DNA of 64,000 bases from Muribaculum sp. (GTDB lineage: Bacteria; Bacillota; Clostridia; Lachnospirales; Lachnospiraceae), in contig JAMPHH010000012.1 of NCBI GenBank assembly GCA_023663505.1, positions 1 through 64,000 of the forward strand. Direction: 5' to 3'. Under the pieces are notes generated by a model. The model did not search any database. It was not told the DNA's origin and saw only the letters and a program-made list of their open reading frames with translations. The translations under genes and the position numbers were made by a program. Position 1 is the first letter of the stretch, and every line of letters begins with the position of its first letter. Below are positions 31,162 to 40,278 of this stretch, piece after piece.

Positions 31162-31392
31162 TTGAGCCAGAAAATAAAGATTGATAAGCATTTTGGAGAT
31201 AATATAAGAACATTGCGCAAAGAAAGCAACTTAACCCAAGAACAGGTAGTTGCCAAGCTTCAATTAATGGGGTTTGAGACATCACGCAGCGCATATTCCC
31301 AAATGGAGTGCGGCACATACAATATCAGGGCGTCCGAATTGACTGCATTGAAGGAGATCTTCAATACAACATTTGAAAGGTTTTTTGAATGA
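31162..31392 (+). CDS. XRE-family helix-turn-helix regulator
   Basis: A 76-residue protein starting at TTG 31162 with AAAGGAG 6 bases upstream (SQKIKIDKHFGDNIRTLRKESNLTQEQVVAKLQLMGFETSRSAYSQMECGTYNIRASELTALKEIFNTTFERFF). It lies 56 bp before the Schlafen-like gene on the same strand, downstream of the promoter at 30960-30988. It probably regulates that unit. Confidence 0.85.
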   Translation: MSQKIKIDKHFGDNIRTLRKESNLTQEQVVAKLQLMGFETSRSAYSQMECGTYNIRASELTALKEIFNTTFERFFE

Positions 31393-31448
31393 ATTCTTAG
31401 GCACGATAATGTTAAAAATATAATCAGTAAAGATTAAGAGGTGATAAT

Positions 31449-33074
31449 GTGGCGATACCAACCAATATTAAAACCCTATTATCCGGCGAAGTAGTTGAGT
31501 GGGCAAGAATTGAATATAAAGAAACATGGGACGCCGCTGCATCCCTAAAAACAATATGCGCATTTGCCAATGACCTTGATAATTGGGGCGGTGGGTATAT
31601 TGTTATTGGAGTTAAAGAAGATAATGGCAGACCGATATATCCGTTGAAGGGGGTTCCAACAGAAAAAATAGATGCTTATCAAAAAAGTATATTTGCGAAG
31701 TGCAAACTGATCCGACCAGCATATACACCAATAATTGGAGTCGAAACATATCTGGACAAGCAATTTATTGTTATATGGTGTCCGGGTGGAGATAACAGAC
31801 CTTATTCTTCACCAAAGACAATGGAAAAGAATAATAAAGAACGTATCCACTATATTCGTAAAGCGTCAAATACCGTGGAACCATCTGGTGATGAAGATAA
31901 GGATTTATTTAATCTTGCTAATAGAGTTCCATTTGATGACAGAGTTAATCACGAGGCGGAAATATCCGACTTGAATATAACTTTGATTCAAAATTATTTG
32001 AGAGAAATAAACAGCTCGCTTTACGAAAAGTCACAAACAGGTGACTTTGTAGAGGTATGTAATGATATGAATATAATCAGCAAGCTTCCGGAATATGTAA
32101 AGCCGAAGAATGTTGGTTTAATGTTCTTTTGCATGGAGCCTGATAAATTTTTTCCATATACACAAATTGATGTAGTGCAATTTCCGGAAGGTCTGGGTGG
32201 TGATGATATTATTGAAAATACATTTAAGGGACCGATTCATCAGCAATTGAGAGATGCATTGCAGTTTATCAAGAACACAATTATTACAAGGAAAGTGGTT
32301 AAATATCCGGATAGGGCAGAGACTGACTGGATTTATAATTATCCATATGCAGCAATAGAAGAAGCTTTGTCTAATGCTGTTTATCATCGTGCATATGATG
32401 TCAGAGAGCCGATTGAGGTTAGAATTGAAAAAGAAATGATTGAAATTGTAAGCTTCCCGGGACCGGACCGATCTGTTACACAAGAAGGTTTGAAAAGATA
32501 TAAGGTATCTAACCGTCGTTATAGGAATCGCCGCATTGGGGATATTCTTAAAGAATTACATTTGACAGAGGGCAGAAATACCGGATTTGGTAAAATTCTT
32601 AGGGCTCTTACAGAAAATGGTTCTCCTAATCCGGAATTTGAAACAGATGATGATCACAGTTATTTTATATCAAGATTGTTTGTCCATGAAGCGTTTTTGG
32701 AGGAAAAGGAACTGGAAAAGGAGCCGAAAAGGAGCCGAAAAGGAGCCGAAAAGGAGCCGAAAAGAAGCCAAAAAGGAGCCGAAAAGGAGCCGAAAAGGAG
32801 CCGAAAAGGAGCCGAAAAGGAGCCGAAAAAGGAGCCGAAAAGGAGCCGAAATGATGCTGCAAAGGTGCTAAAAAATGGAGTCGAAAGAAAGCAGTTAATA
32901 TTGGATATGTTGAATGTAAATCCTGCAATGACTCAAACTGAACTCATGAAGAAATTAGAGCTGTCAAGAAAGCAAGTTCAAAATGATATAAAAGAATTAC
33001 AGAAAGATGGATTGATTTCAAGAGAAGGGTCTAATAGAAGTGGAAGATGGATTGTTAGAAAGGAACGGTGCTAA
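31449..33074 (+). CDS. Schlafen/AlbA_2-domain protein with repeat linker and C-terminal winged helix
   Basis: A 541-residue protein. An N-terminal AlbA_2 (Schlafen-type) domain has VEWARIEYKETW near residue 16 and GGGYIVIGVKEDNG near 48. The ATP-binding-like C-terminal part of such proteins follows (YPYAAIEEALSNAVYHRAYD near 305, PIEVRIEKEMIEIVSFPGP, EGRNTGFGKIL). A highly charged EKEPKRSRKGA linker (about 420-475) is encoded by an 11-bp tandem repeat. Last comes a winged helix (MTQTELMKKLELSRKQVQNDIKELQKDGLISREG). AAGAGGTGATAAT precedes a GTG start. These proteins act as regulators or in phage defence; the function here is unknown. Confidence 0.85.
   Translation: MAIPTNIKTLLSGEVVEWARIEYKETWDAAASLKTICAFANDLDNWGGGYIVIGVKEDNGRPIYPLKGVPTEKIDAYQKSIFAKCKLIRPAYTPIIGVETYLDKQFIVIWCPGGDNRPYSSPKTMEKNNKERIHYIRKASNTVEPSGDEDKDLFNLANRVPFDDRVNHEAEISDLNITLIQNYLREINSSLYEKSQTGDFVEVCNDMNIISKLPEYVKPKNVGLMFFCMEPDKFFPYTQIDVVQFPEGLGGDDIIENTFKGPIHQQLRDALQFIKNTIITRKVVKYPDRAETDWIYNYPYAAIEEALSNAVYHRAYDVREPIEVRIEKEMIEIVSFPGPDRSVTQEGLKRYKVSNRRYRNRRIGDILKELHLTEGRNTGFGKILRALTENGSPNPEFETDDDHSYFISRLFVHEAFLEEKELEKEPKRSRKGAEKEPKRSQKGAEKEPKRSRKGAEKEPKKEPKRSRNDAAKVLKNGVERKQLILDMLNVNPAMTQTELMKKLELSRKQVQNDIKELQKDGLISREGSNRSGRWIVRKERC
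32720..32852 (+). repeat. 11-bp tandem repeat in the Schlafen-like gene
   Basis: Twelve units of GGAGCCGAAAA in a row, with one variant unit (GAAGCCAAAAA) and one 12-base unit. Because 11 is not a multiple of 3, gain or loss of a unit changes the frame, and at least one alternate frame reaches a stop soon after the tract (about 32871). Confidence 0.9.
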
Positions 33075-33112
33075 TTGGGTGAAATTTCTTTCACCCAATC
33101 AGCACCGTTTTT
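33064..33112. terminator. Bidirectional rho-independent terminator
   Basis: A long stem AACGGTGCT...ATTGGGTGAA / TTTCACCCAAT...AGCACCGTT with T-runs on the right. It spans the end of the Schlafen-like gene and the end of the ATPase gene, so it can serve both converging transcripts. Confidence 0.8.
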
Positions 33113-34800
33113 CCCTGAAAAGCAAACCCATAGTGCCTGATGCCCTCTTTCGAGAAGCCCTTCGCCACAAGCCCTGCGTCATAATTTTTTTCCTGAATCT
33201 GTGTCAAGGCTGCCTGCAACGTGTCATCTAAGCCCTTTTCTTTTTTACCATTGTATACCTTAAATTCAATAATGATTGGAGCAAGCTCATTCTGATAGGC
33301 AGGCAGCGGCTCCATCATCACGTCATACCGCCCGAATCCACTTTCACGATTTGATGTGATATCATACCTGTCCCTCAATTCGACAATCAGCCCCAAAACA
33401 AAGCCATGATAAAAACGTTCAGGCTCTGCATACTCTGATGACCTCACCCCTGTGTCAAAGCTGCTGAATGATTCCAAGGCGATTTTGTTCATATAGGCAT
33501 TCATTTCCTCCACATCTCCTGCAAGCAATGCCCGAATGAAATCATTATAGCCGATGCCTGCATCCTTAAACCACCCCTCTATCATTCTTCTAAACATCGT
33601 CCTCACCTCAAAATTGGTCAGGGACAAGGTGTAATCACAATCCCCTTCTTCCGGATTAAGCACATATTGCTCCACCTTTAAATAACCACTCGCCACAAAC
33701 AAACTCCAAACAGCTTCTTTATTCCCCTGTAACTGATGAAACACGATTTGTTCATCAATATGGGCAGTGATCGTCCCTCCTTTTAGGAGCGTTTCCATAT
33801 CCTTCTTAATTTCCGGCGCGCCCTCCTGAATCAGCTTTCCAACCAAAGAATTAGAACTGGTATTAGCCCAATATGCTTTGAGCTTCTTTTCCGCAACAAA
33901 ATTTAAAATAGACCAAGGGTTATAAATATCCCTTGTTGTTCCGAAGATAAATCCATCATACCAACGTTTCACCAGCTCCTTTTCACTGCCAAGACCATAA
34001 TCATCCAACACGGCAAATACTTCCTTTTCCGTGAAGCCAAAGGAAGTCATATACTGCTCTGAAGTTGTCGTCACTATTTTCAGGTTGTTCAGATCTGAAA
34101 AGACAGACTCTTTGCTTACACGTGTAATTCCTGTCATAATCGCCCGCCCCATACTGGGGTTTGTCTTAAACGTGGAATTGAACATGTTCTGAATCAAGTC
34201 CGTCATTTCATCCCAATAGCCATACACATATGCCTCCTGCATGGGAGTATCATATTCATCAAGGAAAATTAACGGCTTCACCCCATAATATTTCTCTAAA
34301 TAGCAGGAAAGACGTTGAATTGCCGTCACTGCTTGGGACGCATTCAGTCTTCCATTCGCACTGGCAATCTCGTAAAAAGCAACTCTTTCCGCTTCATTTA
34401 ATTTTCCGCTGTCCTGCAAAAAGCTATATCTGATATACAGCTCCGACAGCATACGAAATATCATTTCCCGAACAACGTTAAAATCAGACCCCTTTACATT
34501 TGCAAAGGATAGTGCGATCACCGGAAATTTTCCCTGCAGCTTTCTATATTTTTCCTCTTTCCAGATAGACAATCCCTCGAACAAATCCTCCCGACCCGCA
34601 TATTTCACAGAGAAAAAACACTCCAATGTGCTCATGTTCAGCGTTTTTCCAAAGCGCCTCGGTCTTGTGATAAGAGTGACATCATCCCCGCTTTCCCACC
34701 ATTCCCTGATAAAAGCAGTTTTATCAATATAAAAAATATTTCCTTTTCTTACCTTCTCAAAATCCTGCACCCCGATAGCCGGTATCTGTCTCTCTCCCAC
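33091..34800 (-). CDS. AAA-ATPase-like / PD-(D/E)XK (DUF1703) protein
   Basis: A 569-residue protein of the AAA-ATPase_like plus DUF1703 family. The N-terminal ATPase-like domain has FYIDKTAFI and the atypical Walker region LITRPRRFGKTLNMSTL; then come IFLDEYDTPM near 195 (Walker B) and TGITRVSKESVFSDLNNL. The C-terminal part has YHGFVLGLIVELRDRYDITSNRESGFGRYDVMM and IIEFKVY, the PD-(D/E)XK nuclease-like pattern. Many copies occur in Clostridia; their function is unknown, with defence or mobile-element roles proposed. GGGAGG lies 7 bases before the GTG at 34800, which I prefer to the in-frame ATG at 34815. Half a palindromic element (copy D) lies just upstream. Confidence 0.9.
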   Translation of the reverse strand: MGERQIPAIGVQDFEKVRKGNIFYIDKTAFIREWWESGDDVTLITRPRRFGKTLNMSTLECFFSVKYAGREDLFEGLSIWKEEKYRKLQGKFPVIALSFANVKGSDFNVVREMIFRMLSELYIRYSFLQDSGKLNEAERVAFYEIASANGRLNASQAVTAIQRLSCYLEKYYGVKPLIFLDEYDTPMQEAYVYGYWDEMTDLIQNMFNSTFKTNPSMGRAIMTGITRVSKESVFSDLNNLKIVTTTSEQYMTSFGFTEKEVFAVLDDYGLGSEKELVKRWYDGFIFGTTRDIYNPWSILNFVAEKKLKAYWANTSSNSLVGKLIQEGAPEIKKDMETLLKGGTITAHIDEQIVFHQLQGNKEAVWSLFVASGYLKVEQYVLNPEEGDCDYTLSLTNFEVRTMFRRMIEGWFKDAGIGYNDFIRALLAGDVEEMNAYMNKIALESFSSFDTGVRSSEYAEPERFYHGFVLGLIVELRDRYDITSNRESGFGRYDVMMEPLPAYQNELAPIIIEFKVYNGKKEKGLDDTLQAALTQIQEKNYDAGLVAKGFSKEGIRHYGFAFQGKTVLIG

Positions 34801-34854
34801 CTGTCTGCCTCCCATCTGCTACAAATCGATATCCTGCTTTTTTAAATACCCGTT

Positions 34855-34945
34855 CAACCCAACCGCAGCCAGCCCGCAAAACACTCCCTGTCTTCTCCCG
34901 CCGCCCCCTCGCCCGATTCTATGCTTTGAAGACTGAACCGCTACC
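34855..34945. repeat. Palindromic element, fragment D (right arm)
   Basis: ACCCAACCGCAGCCAGCCCGC... through CTCCCTGTCTTCTCCCGCC to CTTTGAAGACTGAACCG matches only the right arm of copies A-C. The left arm is absent. It lies in the upstream region of the AAA-ATPase gene, which may have captured or been disrupted by the element. The remainder of the gap to 35077 holds nothing else apparent. Confidence 0.75.
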
Positions 34946-35076
34946 TTTAATTATCCACTATTCCCATCTGAATTGCAAGAAAGAAAAAACAATGTTATAA
35001 TAACAGAAATTTTCACTGAAATTTTCAAAAGAAACTTTCATGCACCAAGCCATAAACCGAAAGGAAAACTATAAAT

Positions 35077-36252
35077 ATGGGAAAACCGAACAATATCTCA
35101 AAATCAATACTCTGCCTGACTCTGGCATTCGTTTTGTCCCTGACAGGCTGTGCGGACTATCATACCACATCTGCACCCACGATTGCGTCCCTTGAACCGG
35201 AATCACCCGAATTCATCAGTGAAGAAATTCCTTCAACCGAAGCAGCCGCCATGCAGAACACAATCTCCGATATGGAAAGTGACACACCTGTCATAGAACC
35301 TGAGGAGATAACCATCACCATCACTGCTGCCGGAGACGTGTCCTTGGGCAATTATGTGGGGCAGGATTATTCATGGTCATTTCGCGAGATGTATGAGACC
35401 ACAGAGGATAAGGGGTACTTTTTTGAGAACGTGTATGACATCTTCTCTCAGGACGATATGACCATCGTTAATCTGGAGGGAGTATTCACCTTCTCGGAGG
35501 ATCTGAATCCCGACAGGACATACAATATCAAGGGTGACCCCGAATATGCCAACCTTCTGACCTATGGCAGTGTGGAAGCGGTGAGCATGGCAAATAACCA
35601 CAGGCTTGATTTTGGAGAAAACGGCACCAAGGATACCTTGGCGGCACTGGAGCCCACGGGAATCGTGTACGCCTATGACAACAACGTGGGAATATATGAG
35701 ACGAAGGGGATTCGCATCGGATTCGTATCGGTGAATGAGATTGGCTGGGGCAGAGGGATAGAACAACTGATGAAGGACGGAATCGCCAAGCTGCGGGAAG
35801 CGGAGGTTGACCTAATCCTCGCCTGCTGCCATTGGGGAATTGAACGTGAATTCTATCCCACGGACTTCCAACAGGAATTTGGGCGGGAATGTATCGACTG
35901 GGGCGCAGATCTCGTAATCGGACATCACCCCCATGTACTGCAGGGCGTGGAGGAATATAATGGGAAATATATCATTTATAGCTTGGCGAATTTCTGCTTT
36001 GGCGCAAACAGGAATCCCACGGACAAGGATACCATGATCGCGCAGCAGACCTTCACCTTCGTGGACGGCGAGAAGCAGGAGGAGACCGAATTTCGCGTGA
36101 TTCCCTGCTCCGTCTCCTCCACCTCCACCAGAAATGATTACAGACCAACCCCCGCTGAGGGAGACGAAGCCTCCCGCATCATCAGCCGCCTAAACGAATA
36201 CAGCGAAGGGTTTGGTCTGCAGTTTGACGAGAGCGGTTATGTATGTCACTGA
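35077..36252 (+). CDS. CapA family lipoprotein (metallophosphatase fold)
   Basis: A 391-residue lipoprotein: MGKPNNISKSILCLTLAFVLSLTGC is a signal peptide with lipobox, followed by an acidic linker (to about residue 85). The CapA/PGA_cap domain starts ITITAAGDVSLGNYVG (metal-binding Asp), with VNLEGVFTF, SMANNHRLDFGENG, LACCHWG and LVIGHHPHVLQGVE. These proteins resemble PgsA of poly-gamma-glutamate systems but act in varied ways on the cell surface. The genes needed for capsule synthesis are not present. It converges on the histidine kinase gene, with stops 10 bp apart. Confidence 0.9.
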   Translation: MGKPNNISKSILCLTLAFVLSLTGCADYHTTSAPTIASLEPESPEFISEEIPSTEAAAMQNTISDMESDTPVIEPEEITITITAAGDVSLGNYVGQDYSWSFREMYETTEDKGYFFENVYDIFSQDDMTIVNLEGVFTFSEDLNPDRTYNIKGDPEYANLLTYGSVEAVSMANNHRLDFGENGTKDTLAALEPTGIVYAYDNNVGIYETKGIRIGFVSVNEIGWGRGIEQLMKDGIAKLREAEVDLILACCHWGIEREFYPTDFQQEFGRECIDWGADLVIGHHPHVLQGVEEYNGKYIIYSLANFCFGANRNPTDKDTMIAQQTFTFVDGEKQEETEFRVIPCSVSSTSTRNDYRPTPAEGDEASRIISRLNEYSEGFGLQFDESGYVCH

Positions 36253-36262
36253 TGCTTGGCTC

Positions 36263-38527
36263 CTACTCCGCGAATGTCTGGTGTATCGCATCGAGAGCCT
36301 TTTGGTACTCAGCAATAAATGCCCCGTGCTTTGCCTCTATCAGCTCCCAATCCTCCTGTCGCGCCGCTTCCTCCAACACACGGGCTTGCTCTGACAGGTC
36401 AGAGAATCCGATACTGAGGGAGGAGCTCTTGATACCATGCACCAGAATCTGATAATTTCGGGCGTCCCTCTGTTCGTAACAGTGATTGATATCGTCCTTT
36501 TTATTGTTGTCGCCAAAGGTTCGCAGAATGGACAGGTATGCGTCCGTATCCTGACTGCAATAAGACAAGCCCGAGGAAATATCCGCGCGCGGATACCCCT
36601 GAAACAGCCTCTGCAAGGTCATGACATTCTTAAGACCCTTCGCATCGGAGGTCTTACCGTCCACAGCCGCCGTATCCGTGAGATCCTTCTCTTTCCCCGT
36701 CTCTGAATCCTCCATTTGAATCTTGTCCTTCGGCATATATTTTAAAATCATTTGCTCCAGCTTGACGCCCTGCACGGGCTTGGAAAGATAGTCCGCAAAG
36801 CCCGCCTGCAGATATTGCTCCCTGACGCCCGTAATGGCGTTGGCGGTCAGCATGATCACAGGCGTATCCTTGTTAAGGGATTCCTTGGATTCCTTCATGC
36901 GGGCATAGGTCTCCACGCCGTCCATCTCCGGCATCATATGATCCATGAAGATGATGTCATAGGCATTTTGCGCCGCCATGAGAAGACATTGCTTGCCGCT
37001 TATGGCGGTATCCACCTGCACCTCCGTCTCCTTCAAGAGATTCACGATCACCTTCAGATTGACCTCCACATCGTCCACCACCAGAATCCTTGCATCACGC
37101 GCCTTAAAGCTCTGCCGATATACGGCATTCGTCCGATTGATCTCCTGATATCGCTTGTGGTAATCGCCCATGGGCGAAGCGTCAATGATCCCTTGTGGCA
37201 CTATGACCGTGAAGGAGGAACCCACACCATAGGTGCTCTGTACCTGAATCTCCCCCTGCATCAAATCAACCAACTGCCTGCTGATTGCAAGCCCCAGACC
37301 CGTGCCCTCGATGTTGCGGTTCTGCTCCAGATCAAAACGCGTAAACTGGGAGAAAAGCTGCTGCATATTCTCCTCCTTGATGCCTATACCTGTATCCTTG
37401 ACCGTGATCACAAGAGAAAATGTATCCTGCCCCCGCCGACTGTCAACGGACAAAATCACACTGCCCTGCTTGGTGTATTTCACGGCATTAGAGAGAAAAT
37501 TAGTGACCACCTGACGAAGCCGCACCTCATCTCCCCTAAGCTGGGAAGGAAGCTCGGGATTGCACTCGATTCTCAGCTCCAATCCTTTCTTCTCCGCCCT
37601 CTCCGCAATCATATTATAGCAATCGTGGATAAGGGAGGAGGTGTCATAATTCGTCTCCATGATCTCCAATTTACCTGACTCGATCTTGGAGATATCCAGT
37701 ACATCATTGACCAGATACAGAAGGGAATTGCCCGCGGAATAGATACTTTTGGCATATTCCTCGATCTGCGGGCTTTTATTCTCACGCAGTATCATTTCAT
37801 TCATACCCAAAATCGCATTGATCGGCGTTCGGATCTCATGCGACATATTGGCAAGAAAAGAGCTTTTGGCAATGTTGGCAGCCTCCGCCTGATGCTGTGC
37901 CTCCTTGCTTGTCTTGGCAAAATCTATCAGCTTGTTCTTCTGCCCCTCCGTCATGTCAAGAAGCTTACTCACCACCAATCCTACAATCATCAGGATACAA
38001 ATGGCAATCAGCCCCTCCGGAACTATCCAAACCTGATCCGTCGCGTTATTGGTCGTCAGAAAATGCTTTGCACTCGCAAACGTCGTGCCCGCAACGCTAA
38101 TAGCCGTAACCCGCCTGCTCAGCCCTTTATCACCAAACACCGTGGTCATGCAAATCGGTATACAATAGATACTCAACGCGGCAAAAAAGGCGCAATGTGT
38201 CACGCTGATCACGATACTGATAAGCAGCATGGCATACACAGGTATAAGGTTCTGCCGCATCTCCGTGTTGTCCTTCAGCAGACGATTCCTGATGATGCCT
38301 GCTGCCGCTATGATCAGCACATTCAGCGTCGTGGGCAATATCAAATACAAGAATAAATAGACTCCTACGGACTCCTCAATCAGATTCGCATGATTTAATA
38401 TGACAAAGAAAATACATTCCATCAAAAACGCGACTCCCACAAAAACGCAGTCCATACGGAAAAACATCTTTCTCCATTTGACAAAATCCGGCATAATATC
38501 CATCATTTCCTCATTCTTCATGCTCAA
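36263..38527 (-). CDS. Hybrid sensor histidine kinase with receiver and Hpt domains
   Basis: A 754-residue protein. The N-terminal ~210 residues hold about six membrane segments. HisKA with the phospho-histidine in ANMSHEIRTPINAILGMNEMI lies near 225-290; HATPase with DTGIGIKEENMQQLF and GLGLAISRQLVDL lies in 330-450; the receiver with VVDDVEVNLKV and IIFMDHMMPEMDG lies in about 475-600; a C-terminal Hpt has LVHGIKSSSLSIGFSDLSEQA. The full phosphorelay is thus on one chain, so an output regulator must be elsewhere. AAGGAG lies 9 bases before TTG 38527, which I take as the start (ATG 38521 is the alternative). It is the last gene of a four-gene operon with the LRR, hypothetical and LCP genes. 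Confidence 0.92.
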   Translation of the reverse strand: MSMKNEEMMDIMPDFVKWRKMFFRMDCVFVGVAFLMECIFFVILNHANLIEESVGVYLFLYLILPTTLNVLIIAAAGIIRNRLLKDNTEMRQNLIPVYAMLLISIVISVTHCAFFAALSIYCIPICMTTVFGDKGLSRRVTAISVAGTTFASAKHFLTTNNATDQVWIVPEGLIAICILMIVGLVVSKLLDMTEGQKNKLIDFAKTSKEAQHQAEAANIAKSSFLANMSHEIRTPINAILGMNEMILRENKSPQIEEYAKSIYSAGNSLLYLVNDVLDISKIESGKLEIMETNYDTSSLIHDCYNMIAERAEKKGLELRIECNPELPSQLRGDEVRLRQVVTNFLSNAVKYTKQGSVILSVDSRRGQDTFSLVITVKDTGIGIKEENMQQLFSQFTRFDLEQNRNIEGTGLGLAISRQLVDLMQGEIQVQSTYGVGSSFTVIVPQGIIDASPMGDYHKRYQEINRTNAVYRQSFKARDARILVVDDVEVNLKVIVNLLKETEVQVDTAISGKQCLLMAAQNAYDIIFMDHMMPEMDGVETYARMKESKESLNKDTPVIMLTANAITGVREQYLQAGFADYLSKPVQGVKLEQMILKYMPKDKIQMEDSETGKEKDLTDTAAVDGKTSDAKGLKNVMTLQRLFQGYPRADISSGLSYCSQDTDAYLSILRTFGDNNKKDDINHCYEQRDARNYQILVHGIKSSSLSIGFSDLSEQARVLEEAARQEDWELIEAKHGAFIAEYQKALDAIHQTFAE

Positions 38528-38542
38528 AGCTCAAAACTCCTT

Positions 38543-39994
38543 TTACTCTGTTTCCTCATTGGATTCCTTTGATTCCTTAGGCTCAAACAGCTTTTCCCTA
38601 AGATATTCCCTGTTCGCCTCAAAATCTACCTCCAGTACCGCCATTCCCCGTATATCTGCGTTCCTATACGTCCCCTCTGCGGGAATACTGCCCTGCTCCA
38701 TATCATAAATAAAAAGCTTAGGCGACATTAGGCTCAGGCGGTAACACTCCCACTGGGTCAGATTCGTAGTCAGGTTTGGCATCAGCCCGTCAAATAATTC
38801 CTTGGGATTCGTGACCACAGCCAAGGGCAGCTTGTGAATCACCTCCCCCAGAACCTTTCTCTGGCGCTCCGTCCTGCCAAAGTCCGTGCCGATATAACGG
38901 TTGCGGGTATAAGCCAACGCTTGAGGACCGTTTAGATGCACCATGCCCTCCTCTGCGGTATCCATATAATCCGTGCCAAATTCCTTGCCCGTCAATTCAT
39001 TATATTCATTCAAATACCCGTTCACCAGCTCAAGCTCCGCCGAGGTCAGCTCCAAATCCACACCTCCCACCGCGTCCACCAGATTGGCAAAGGCTTCAAA
39101 ATTGACCGACACGTACCGATTCACCTTGATGTCCAGATTCTCCTCCACCGTCTCCATGAGAAGCTCTGCGCCGCCGTAGGAATAAGCCGCGTTCAGCCTG
39201 TTGCCGTCATGCCCCGGGATATCCACATACATATCCCGCAGCAGGGAGGTCATGTGAATCTGTTTGGTCTTATCGCTAATTGACAATAAAATCATGGCGT
39301 CCGAACGTCCGTCCTCGCCGTTTTTTCTGGAATCATTCCCGATCAAAAGAATATTGATGACCCCGTCCTCCTTCATGGATTCAGAGGCAACGCTCTCTAT
39401 CTCCCGATAATTCAGCTTGCTGTATACCGCTCCCACCAAATAATACAGACCTAAAGCCAACAATGCGACAATAAGGACTGCTTTAATTAGAAAAACCTTG
39501 ATACGGGATTTTTTCCTGCCACGCTTTTTATTCCTTCCCTTTTCTGATTTTACATGTTCCGATTGTTTTACCTGTTCATACTGTCTTGCTTGTTTTGTCT
39601 GCTTTACCTGTTCATGCTGTCTTGCTTGTTTTGTCTGCTTTATCTGTTCTGATTGTCTCGTTTGTCTTGTCTGCCGTGCCTGTCTTGGCTTTCCCTTCGC
39701 AGACCTTGACTGTTTTGACTGCTGTGTCTGTCCTGTCTGACGTTTCCTGCTGTCCCAGTCCTCCTCGTAGACCTCATATGTCTCACGGCGTGTTCCCTGA
39801 TTGGAACCGCCCCTCCTAGTGCTTCCTATAATATCAATCTCCCTTTCCTGCTCCTGCTGCCGTCTCTGCTCCCCGCTCCGTTCTCGGTTCAGGGGAATCA
39901 TTTGAAGCTCTTTTTGTGTATTCTTCGGCTGCTCCGTCATTTCCTGCTGTAAAAATTCCTGCAGCCCCTGTTGAATGCGTTCCATATCATTCAT
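38543..39994 (-). CDS. LytR-CpsA-Psr (LCP) family protein with long Gln/Lys-rich N-terminus
   Basis: A 483-residue protein. Residues 1-160 are cytoplasmic, very rich in Gln, Arg, Lys and Thr, with recurring KQTKQARQxEQVKQ segments. One membrane helix spans about 170-190 (VFLIKAVLIVALLALGLYYL). The LCP domain follows, with INILLIGNDSR, SDAMILLSISDKTKQIHMTSLLRDMYVDIP, GGVDLELT, YTRNRYIGTDFGRTERQRKVL. LCP enzymes transfer wall teichoic acid or polysaccharide to peptidoglycan. The N-terminal tail is unusually long and may be phosphorylated or bind a partner. It lies in the operon with LRR, hypothetical and sensor kinase genes. Confidence 0.88.
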   Translation of the reverse strand: MNDMERIQQGLQEFLQQEMTEQPKNTQKELQMIPLNRERSGEQRRQQEQEREIDIIGSTRRGGSNQGTRRETYEVYEEDWDSRKRQTGQTQQSKQSRSAKGKPRQARQTRQTRQSEQIKQTKQARQHEQVKQTKQARQYEQVKQSEHVKSEKGRNKKRGRKKSRIKVFLIKAVLIVALLALGLYYLVGAVYSKLNYREIESVASESMKEDGVINILLIGNDSRKNGEDGRSDAMILLSISDKTKQIHMTSLLRDMYVDIPGHDGNRLNAAYSYGGAELLMETVEENLDIKVNRYVSVNFEAFANLVDAVGGVDLELTSAELELVNGYLNEYNELTGKEFGTDYMDTAEEGMVHLNGPQALAYTRNRYIGTDFGRTERQRKVLGEVIHKLPLAVVTNPKELFDGLMPNLTTNLTQWECYRLSLMSPKLFIYDMEQGSIPAEGTYRNADIRGMAVLEVDFEANREYLREKLFEPKESKESNEETE

Positions 39995-40030
39995 AGTCCG
40001 CCATATCCCCACATAATCGTCCGCAGCGCC

Positions 40031-40264
40031 TTAATCGCCGCAGTCCAACACGTCAAACGCCTGTCCGGTTGCCCAAGGGCTTCCCACGTCGCAGCGTCCA
40101 TGATGATATTTGCGGGAAATGACATTCCCGTCACCTTCCACAACCTGAAGCTTCATTCGGCTTCCGCCCGACTCGGCGTAATTGTCCAACAATCGGATAA
40201 TATCGTCCACGGAGGAAGCGTCCGCCTCCATAAATTTCTTGTTTGATTCTTCTATCAGATTCAT
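40031..40264 (-). CDS. Small hypothetical protein
   Basis: A 77-residue protein with a conserved-looking C-terminal motif KYHHGRCDVGSPWATGQAFDV. GGAGGGTGTGAGG precedes the ATG. It sits 14 bp after the LRR gene and 36 bp before the LCP gene and is translated in the same operon. The HHGRCD motif suggests a metal or nucleotide binding site. The family is not known to me. Confidence 0.7.
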   Translation of the reverse strand: MNLIEESNKKFMEADASSVDDIIRLLDNYAESGGSRMKLQVVEGDGNVISRKYHHGRCDVGSPWATGQAFDVLDCGD

Positions 40265-40278
40265 AGCCTCACACCCTC

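Noticed and set aside
30324..31392. Intact integrative element or prophage
   Set aside because: The integrase lacks its catalytic tyrosine and its N-terminal domain, and no structural, relaxase or replication genes are nearby.
32587..32871. Separate gene in the repeat tract (94 residues)
   Set aside because: It is an alternate frame of the same 11-bp repeats and ends just after them; relevant only as the out-of-frame product after slippage.
36752..37678. A 308-residue plus-strand protein opposite the hybrid kinase
   Set aside because: It has no ribosome site and lies wholly antisense to well-defined kinase, receiver and ATPase motifs.
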